The notes under the pieces are model-generated. The model saw only the letters and a list, made by a program, of their open reading frames with translations. It had not been told where the DNA came from and ran no database searches. Shown piece by piece: positions 56,336 to 64,000 of a stretch of 64,000 nucleotides of DNA (its first letter is position 1; each line of letters begins with the position of its first letter). The stretch is from Branchiostoma floridae (Eukaryota > Chordata > Leptocardii > Amphioxiformes > Branchiostomatidae). Location: assembly GCF_000003815.2 (NCBI RefSeq), contig NC_049983.1:8099056-8163055 (forward strand). Direction: 5' to 3'. The position numbers were made by a program, and so were the translations under genes.

Positions 56336-56640
56336 TAAGGTGGGTTCACACGTGCGTATATATTCAAGTCCGTATGAGGTCCGTATGGAAGTATTATCCT
56401 CTTTTAGGCTCCACAGGACACTGATAAAAAAAAAAATTGGACAAATAACGTTATAGCCAGATAACATGTCAGCGGAGTTAGCTGGTCGCACACCATACTC
56501 CTCGGACAGCTAACTCCTCATGCATGTTATGTGTCTATATTTGTCTAATTAGCTAAATTTCTTTTTTTTTTTCAGAGACCTGTGGAGTTTGGTGAAAACT
56601 AAGACTTCCATACGGACCACATGTGTGAACCCAACTTTAA
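56336..56640. mobile_element. inverted-repeat element M8
   Basis: Left 'aaggtgggttcacacgtg' and right 'catgtgtgaacccaacttt' are complementary, as are 'gtccgtatggaagt' and 'acttccatacggac'. About 305 bp, with a non-coding AT-rich core. Confidence 0.78.
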
Positions 56641-57380
56641 GGGCCCGTTCACATTTGTAACTAGAGTTCCACGAACACATACCTTTGCCAAATAACAAGG
56701 TTTGTTATGTAGAATGATGTCTGTAGACAAATGCGTTACTCATTTCATTTTCTTTATAATTATATGCTTGGAGTTGGTTTATAAAATTTCAACATTGATT
56801 ATGCAAATTAGATCCCAAGGTACCATTAATCGATATCAAATTGTATCAAGCATTACTTAAGCTATCAGCATACCAAAAATCATGATGATCCTTTGATCCA
56901 TTCTTGACTTATTCTCTTTCAGTCTTAAATAAAATACACCCCTTACTCTCTTCCCTCTTTCTCAGTTAGTTACATATGTGACAACTTTGATGAAAGTACG
57001 ATAATGAAATGCAGTGGGTTTTTGTACTTTTCCTAATTGATTAGGCAAATTAGCTGTTGATTTGCATAATTGGTATCTCATTATTTAGGTCTTCACTTAC
57101 GCTACCTAAATACCAAAAAACATGATGATCCGTCAACATGTTCATATTTTCTCATTAATAATGCAAATGAGGTCATCATTTGCATAATTGATATCTATAG
57201 ATATTTCTCTCCTTCCCAGCTACATATGTGACAAGTTTGAAAGTCCTATCATGGAATGCTGTGGATTTATAAATTTTCCTAATTAATTATGCAAATGAGC
57301 TGTTGATGTGCATAATTCGTATCTCATTATGTAAGTCATCACTCATTCTATCTACATACCAAAAATCATGACGATCCGTC
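56641..57380 (+). repeat. 'ATGCAAAT' family in near-tandem copies
   Basis: 'attatgcaaatgagctgttgat', 'gcataattggtatctcatta', 'cataccaaaa.catga.gatccgtcaacatgtt' and 'acatatgtgacaa.tttga' each recur two or three times with a period of roughly 240-260 bases. Leads directly into an R1 copy. Confidence 0.75.
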
Positions 57381-57605
57381 AACATGTTGTAGAGTTATTT
57401 CGTCCAAAGTTGAGTTTCTGCTGCAGTACCTTAGCAAGCCGCTAGGGGGTCCATTATCAAACTTGACCTTCGTTTCCCAATCCCTACCCACCTACCAAAT
57501 ATCATCAGGATCCATCCCAGGCTTCTCGAGTTATGCTGTTAACACACACACAGACACACAAACACATCCAAAACCTAACCTTAGCCATTCTGGCAAAGGT
57601 AAAAT
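57381..57605 (+). repeat. interspersed family R1 copy with (CA)n
   Basis: 'gcagtaccttagcaagccgctagggggtcc', 'cctacccacctaccaaatatca', 'ctcgagttatgctgtt', an ACAC run, then 'aacctaaccttagccattctggcaaaggtaa', which is the 3' end of the family. Confidence 0.8.
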
Positions 57606-57699
57606 TGTCGCAGTGGTTTTAGTCTATTGTCCAGGTTTGTGCGGCAACCCCTCAGCTCCAAAACCATAACTCCACAAATGTGCATTTTAGTTGTATGAA

Positions 57700-58460
57700 A
57701 CTGTTCAGAAGTCACCCTCAAGCTTAAAGCATCGAGAAACAAGTACCATTTCCACCACCCTGTCACAATTGCAAGGGGGTAGGCACTACTTCTAAGTTTG
57801 CACAAAGCCCACCATACCACATATTTATCTAGAAAATTTTATATAATATTCCCTGGAGAATCCCTTCTTTACTTTTTTGTAGACAGTCAATGAAAACATA
57901 TCTGGATATATATATCTTTCAACCACATTTTTAACAATGTACATTATGTACTTATTGTCTAACTGTGAATTCAGACATCCATAGAAAAAAGTAACCGATA
58001 TCGTTTCAAATTTCCCTTACGCCTTGTAACCTGAATTCCTTACAGCTGTTCATCAGTTCATATTCAATTTGATGACAGAGTGATAACGCGCCTACTCACA
58101 ATAGGGGATGTGTTGAAAAGTCCGAATGTTTGAAGCGTAGCCACAACTTGACTGTACATTAAATATATGTAAGTCAATTGGGAACAATGTCCCAAGCTCT
58201 GCTCTACTACCTCATGTTCCTTGTATCTCTATGTACACCCAAAAGATTTTCCACAAAATCACCTCCGTGTAATTTCTGCTGGGCAATTGTCTTCTGAATT
58301 AGCTCTGCCCCAAATCTCACAACCATATGATAAGGTAAGATACACAACCAAAAGGTAAGATACATGTTCTACATAGTTCAAGCTTCAAAGTTCTGACTCT
58401 TTGGAGACAGACTTGAATGCATGAAGGCTTTGAGACTGAAAATGGCTTTTAAAAGACTAC
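57700..58460 (-). pseudogene. heavily decayed copy of the CR1-like element
   Basis: Aligns by eye with 44430-45120 (for example 'gcaagggggtaggcactacttctaagtttgcac', 'tgtacttattgtctaactgtgaattca' and 'tctgctgggcaattgtcttctgaa'). Many small indels and stops; 5'-truncated. Confidence 0.78.
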
Positions 58461-58792
58461 TGCAAGGACAGCTCAAATTGAGACCATGTAGTGAAAAGAG
58501 AGATGACAGTGTACCTTGACCTCTCAAACTCAAAGGAAGGAGAAGAATACAGACTAAGACCGTTGTTATGTACATAAGCCCATCATTTTGGCTTGCCAAG
58601 TTGATCATATGGCCTAAGGGTCAACTAACACATTTGCAAGGTCTGACCTTTACACCTCTGAAATATCAGGTTGCTCACAGTACTGACTGATCATAGGCCA
58701 GTCCATTATTCATGGACCAGGAACCCCTCAACTGTGCTGACAGCTGCTAAGGTGGAGTGGGGTTGTACTGACAGAAGTTTTTGACAAGAATG

Positions 58793-59405
58793 CCCCTGCT
58801 ATCCCTACACTAGCCGCTAGGGGGCCCAAACTTATGTCACTAACTCCTGAGCACAACAGCTATCTAACACCCGAAACTCGTGGCCATACCATGTTCAGAA
58901 GATGGAAAAACACACCCGGAAGTTGCGCTGCAGTACCAAGGGAAGCCGCTAGGGGGCCCATTATCGAACTCCCCCTTCGTTTCCCAGACCCCTACCCACC
59001 CACCAAATACCAGCTGCATCCGTCAAAGTCTTCTCGAGTTATGCTGTCCGCAGACAAAAGTTTGCAATTAAACCGGCGCCTGCACTTCCATGAAAGCCGC
59101 TAGGGGGCCCAAACTCGCAGCAATCACTCCCTGCTTTAAGGGCTCCCTAACGCTCAAAAATCACGACCGCAGCATGTCCGGAACGCGAGATATCAAGCAT
59201 GCAGGTCCCGCTGCAGTACCTTAGCCAGCCGCTAGGAGGCCCATTATCGAACTCGACCTTCGTCTTCCACACCCCTACCCACCCACCAAATATCAGCTGC
59301 ATCCATCGAAGTCCTCTCGAGTTATGCTGCTCACAAACGGGGAGAACCACACCACCAAACCGAAAACATAACCTTAGCCATTCTGGCAAAGGTAACAAGG
59401 CAACT
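58793..59405 (+). repeat. family R1, tandemly arranged core units
   Basis: The phrase 'gccgctagggggccca' (or a close variant) occurs four times (58812, 58945, 59096, 59228), alternating with 'ccctacccacccaccaaatatcagctgcatcc' and 'ctcgagttatgctg'. Ends with the family 3' end 'accttagccattctggcaaaggtaa'. Confidence 0.83.
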
Positions 59406-59523
59406 AGAATTTAAGTTCATCTGTGACGGTAGTCATTTCAACTTGATAAGGATTAGAGGACTGATCGAAAGCTTGGTATGAAGCGCTTTGTTTTGTGTAC
59501 GGATATAGAGTTAGTTTAAAATT

Positions 59524-59632
59524 GTAACATAACATAACATAACATAACATAACATAACATAACATAACATAACATAACATATTATAACAGAACATAACAT
59601 AACATAACATAACATAACATAACAAGACAACT
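59524..59632. repeat. (AACAT)n microsatellite
   Basis: About 20 pentanucleotide units with a small interruption near 59580. Confidence 0.95.
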
Positions 59633-61263
59633 AATATAAGCAAATGAACGATTGAGTAAAAGGCCAAAGCTGTTAAAACATGATGTCCACATATTCTGAA
59701 TCTATTAGATACGTACAGAGTGATGTAGACACGAATGTAGGCGGCGCTTCGACGCGCGGACTTGGTGTTACAGTGGCTCCTCGCGCGGCGGCTAATACTA
59801 TCCTTTTTGTGTCAACAAGCGTCTTAAACGTCATTCTAGATGTGTGGTAAGATGTCTGGGCCTATTTGGGAAAGTCTTCACAACTTTAGGCATAGGTTCT
59901 TTTTCATTATAACATTTAGTAAGTCGGGACTACATACCCTATGAGAGCCCAAGCTGCAGTACCGTTCCCGGCCGCGTTCTGAAAAGTGGGTAATACATAC
60001 GACCGCCAAATTGCCAAATTTCCCTCTTTTCGGGACTGGGGAAATGGTGAAAGGCTCGCAAAGGGGTTTGAATCTTTGTGGCTTATTTGACTTTGTCTTC
60101 TTCAATATGACCATTTGAGATTAAAAATGGCAACATCTAAGACAGATCATCAACAAAAACACGGCATATTACGTCAGAAACCATAAACCAGTACAAGTGA
60201 TATAGTGCATGTGCATGCAGTAAATTATTATTGGGGTACCACCTTCAAATTTCAATTCTATTTTGGGAGACATGTACAAGATGACGTCGAATTTCAACAA
60301 ATGTAACGATGTTTCTGTTTTTATTTTAAAATGTTGTAAGCTTGTGAATACAATAAAACATTGAGCGTCAGGGGAGCCGTTTGGTTGTCATGTATTACAT
60401 TGCTTACGAGTACCTCAGGATGAAGGAACATTGATGATTACGTACGGATTTAGTGTGTATTATGTAAAATCAAGTCTGAGTGGTATTTTGTGCTTTGCTT
60501 TGCTAAGGTAGGAACACAGAATGAAAGGAACGCAAACATGTTTGAAAAGAGAGGGCGTATGTATGATGATGTATTTCTTCACATTTCCACATGAGCAGGT
60601 TATATATATAAGTGGACATCACCCACACTTTAATATAACACCTTTGGTCTTCCACCCAACTGTTCATCTACTTATTTGGGTTATGGTTATATTGGGGTAT
60701 GGTCTGTCAGAGAAGTTCGCTCGTCACTAGTCAGAAAGCATTACGAGCTTTCATCTGCTTGGAAACCTTATGCGATTTGCTTCGACAACTTTGGCCTTTT
60801 ATTTACTCCACTTTTACTTGTGTCCATAGTGCATATCCACAACGTACTTGTTATGTCGATGACGATGTTTCCGTGTTTGCATCTTTCAAAATGCCTTCCC
60901 GACTGTTAACCTATTATATAAAGAAAGGCAAGAGAAGAAGCTGTAGTGCCGATCGTGTGCGTGGCGGTTCCTTCCAAGCAGACATGTCAACTGGATGGAA
61001 AAAAAGAGAGAAGAATTTGGCCAAATAGGGACAAATAATTTGCAATGGGATTTCGGTCAGTCTTTTGCAGTCTATCCAGCTCACTCCTACTAGGCTATGG
61101 TGGTTTCATAGACGCAAGGCAGCTAATGCGCCGAAAAACGAAATGGATCAAAAGCGCCGACTAGTGACTAGAAATATAATTGCAACAAGTGTAACATAGC
61201 ATCGGCCTCAACACTGAGCGCCCAGTTCTGAGGAAAGTTTAGCACTTGCGCTACAACTGGTGT
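59633..61263. other. no recognisable gene
   Basis: A GC-richer patch at 59735-59800 contains several CpG. Open frames at 60521-61028 have no domain or splice support. Confidence 0.4.
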
Positions 61264-61590
61264 GCAAATGGAAGCAATGATACAACAACAAGGTAAATAG
61301 TTTCAAGATTTTGGTTGCACCAAGGACGTTGTTGGTCGCACTAATTTGTTGTACCGCGAACGAGAACCAGAAGAAACGAATTGTGTTGTGCGACCACAAA
61401 GACACTCAACGTACGATATAAAAGCCGACTTATTATACCAGCACACAGGAAAGTTCAAGTGTTGCTGGCCATTATGTTTAGTTGTTAACAAATGGTTTAC
61501 AAATGGCGGTAATTATACAACAACAAAGTGGCTAGTTTCAGGACTTCGGCCGCAATAATTTGTACAGCGGATAAAAACTGTGTTGTGCGG
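61264..61590 (+). repeat. diverged direct duplication
   Basis: 61265-61375 and 61499-61585 share 'acaaatgg..g.aat.atacaacaacaa.gt...tagtttca.ga.tt.gg..gca' and 'taatttgt..t'; the first unit has about 20 additional bases. Non-coding as far as can be seen. Confidence 0.65.
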
Positions 61591-64000
61591 TCAGGAGGTG
61601 ATGTTGACGCTGATTGGTCGTGTGCATGTACATTCAGATAATATACTATTGGTATTACTGCACATCAAACAATGTTATACGCTGATTGGTCAAGTAGAAT
61701 TGATTGACCAATCAATGTGCAGCTACTATTAGGCGTTAGTCAATTTTCAGCATTTATTTCATTGACTGCTAGGGGTCGCTCTTAAGTAATCAATGTAAAA
61801 TCGTATTTGGAATATTACTCTTCTGAAGTTCGTTTTTAATCCGCTTAGTGGCGCCCTTGACACACAGCGAGAAGGCGCCGGTTGCCCTGATTGATACCAA
61901 TGGATGGAGATATTGAGTTGTTTTCGTTGATCAGAAACAAGAAGGGAATACTGCATCATATAGCTCGTCCTGATATGTGTTGAAGTGTTGATATGTCTTG
62001 AACTTTAGTTATGGGTCATTCGACAAGAATTGAATCATATCAAAATGCCTTGAAATTAACCAAAACATGTAAAAGTCACAAAAAAAGTGAATGAAGGACA
62101 ACTTATAAATACGGTAACCCTAATCTTATCAAATACACTTCATACTCAGTTTTGAATCCACATTTTTTTTATTCTCTTTCCATCATATGAATTGTCAATT
62201 ACTTTTTGTAATACTAACTCAATATCCCGAATAAGTGGTAGAAATCAAATTTTCTGCTACATAAAATACATCTGCACAGTGTAAGCCTATTATTTAATGT
62301 TTGCATAATCAAATAATAACACTCTGTTTCCTTCAACATAATAAGTTATAATTCCTATTTGCTGTGAGATCAATATCAGTAATAATTACAACAAAAAGTC
62401 AAAGCATTGTAGCATTTAAGGCAAATAAACATAAAATATGGAAGCGTACTAAAAGGAAGGCACTTAAATATCTTTCTGCTTTTTTAGCTTATATTCAATA
62501 TCAAACCAGCTTGAAAAATTTATTGCGCTCGCAAATCTTTTCAGAATGAACTACAGTCTTGTAATACAAATTTCAGCTTCAGAAGTTGTGTCTCAGTCTT
62601 GGCTAGTGAATTCCAGAATCAATTTCACAAAAGTGGGCCCAAATTTACAATTTTTGTGAACTTGTATCATTTTTGCTTCTAAAGAGTCTGCATTGATGAC
62701 AATCAATGCTCAGATTCCCATCTGTGCCAAGAAAACTGTCCCTATTTCATGATTTATTCTTAGTTCCTTCATCAGGACTTTAAACAAGGGCTGGAGAGTT
62801 CCATTCCACACACTGCCGGGTTTCCAGAATACTACATGGAATTACAGATTGGATCGAGTACAACAAAACGCTCTGTTCTGATCAAAGAGCTTGCGCTCGC
62901 AAACTGTAGCCAAAAAAAAAAACGGCTATATTCTACATACATTCATCACAAGGTTTGAATTTTGAAAGGGGATTTGGTCTACTTCCAATCTATTAATACA
63001 ACATTTCTGAGTCATGGTAAACCCCTTCTTGACCCTCCCAATAGTAATATGTACCTTTTACATGTACTGCTGATTACACAACAGAATCTCAGATATACAT
63101 ATATTAAAAAGGACGTCTGTATCTGTATCAGTACTCATTGTATGGACAGAGCTCATAGCGCAAGTTATTACCATCCTTTGCCCACATAACATACAAAAGT
63201 TCCTTGATTCTTACCAGTAATTCAATAGTGCTAGGGTTTGAAAAGTTTGTCCGTACCATGCAAATGTTTGTGATGTCCCCTTCTCTTACCCTGTACCTTC
63301 ATTTTCTTGTAAAAAGAAGCCCCGCCCCTGATGAGGCGTCGCTGAAAACCCATATGTGTATACCCCCTGCGTGGTAGCACCATATCAAACATGATATAAT
63401 CGTTTGTTCTTAGGTTATTAAAGACTGTATACACATCACTCAGGGTACAAACAATTATATCAATCTGATGCCAATACATAATTTCACAGGCTCTCTTTTG
63501 TAGGATCAGAACAATAAAAAGGTAAATGATTCCTTTATATTATCTGTTTCATCATATTGTGTAGTAATATCAACCGAGTGCATACAAATGCTACATTGTT
63601 GAGTTGTATGAACATGTTGAAAACCCCCACATTGGCTTTGTTTTGGTCGGTACAAAACTATTTCAACACATAATGTACTGGTCGTCGTTTGGCCATATAT
63701 AAACACTTGAATTGTGATGAAACAGAAAAAAATTTTATGAATGGAAACTTTACAGGAAGTTCTGGAGAATATTTCCAGTTTGGGCTCTTACGACAGGGGT
63801 GTTTGACAGACAAAATCAACTGCAGTACAACAATAAAGTATGATTGGTGAGAATATAGAGAAAAACAACACTATGAACATGATGGTTAACCTACTAAGGG
63901 GGGTTCATTCAACACATTTGCATTGATTATAGCAAAAGGCAGCAACAAGAGGGTTAAAAGCTGGAGTCAGTATGGATGTTTGAAACAATTCTCTAAAAAA
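61591..64000. other. no recognisable gene
   Basis: AT-rich. A short inverted pair ('gattggtcaa', 'ttgaccaatc') lies at 61683-61715. A - strand frame at about 63500-63297, ending near a GTAAGA donor-like site, is noted but not supported. Confidence 0.35.

Noticed and set aside
63297-63510. Possible - strand exon ending at a GTAAGA donor
   Set aside because: Frame is open and protein-like, but the acceptor is weak, no family is recognised and no neighbouring exon was found.

Overview
The window looks like genomic DNA from an invertebrate chordate, most likely an amphioxus (Branchiostoma). This rests on small genes with many introns, canonical GT-AG splice sites, and a dense load of SINEs, non-LTR retrotransposons (RTE-like and CR1/L2-like), mariner derivatives and short inverted-repeat (MITE-like) elements, several of which I associate with amphioxus from memory. 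The species call is inference; no ribosomal, mitochondrial or marker gene is present. Two assembly gaps (5484-5583 and 12532-12694) are runs of N.

Only three host genes can be supported, and in each the coding exons are a small fraction of the locus. (1) On the + strand, 2027-2379 is the coding exon of a short secreted precursor with a signal peptide and one amidated RFamide-type peptide. (2) On the - strand, seven coding exons between 28882 and 23504 join in phase into a 260-residue TLC-domain membrane protein resembling TLCD4/TMEM56. A cluster of NRF-1-, CRE- and CCAAT-like sites at 31638-31704 may be its promoter. (3) On the - strand, 35777-34844 is the main exon of a neuropeptide precursor with a signal peptide and eight RYG-R units, five of them joined by a 19-residue repeat. 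Its probable TATA promoter and non-coding first exon lie at 39732-39626. Both peptide genes place the start codon just after a splice acceptor and end the main exon in phase 0.

The rest is accessory sequence. Region by region: 3.4-7.3 kb holds an inverted-repeat element, a MITE with perfect 9-bp target duplications, and an 18-bp minisatellite split by a TTAA-flanked element. 8.8-11.5 kb holds SINEs and another 9-bp-TSD MITE. 12.0-13.3 kb carries seven same-orientation copies of an exact or near-exact 18-mer in otherwise unrelated DNA. 18-23 kb holds a mariner deletion derivative and a nearly full-length RTE-like element with a one-base frameshift. 23.5-31.7 kb is the TLC gene, with mobile elements in its introns. 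33.9-39.7 kb is the RYamide-like gene and its flanks. 41-46 kb holds MITEs and two CR1-like elements facing tail to tail. 47.6-48.8 kb is a 1.2-kb inverted-repeat element with many TTGCGGCAC repeats. 51.8-59.6 kb holds a second mariner derivative, microsatellites, minisatellites and repeat tandems. 59.6-64 kb shows no recognisable gene.

The observations most worth following are the RYamide-like precursor, the RFamide-like precursor, the dispersed 18-mer, and the MITE families whose insertion footprints can be read directly.
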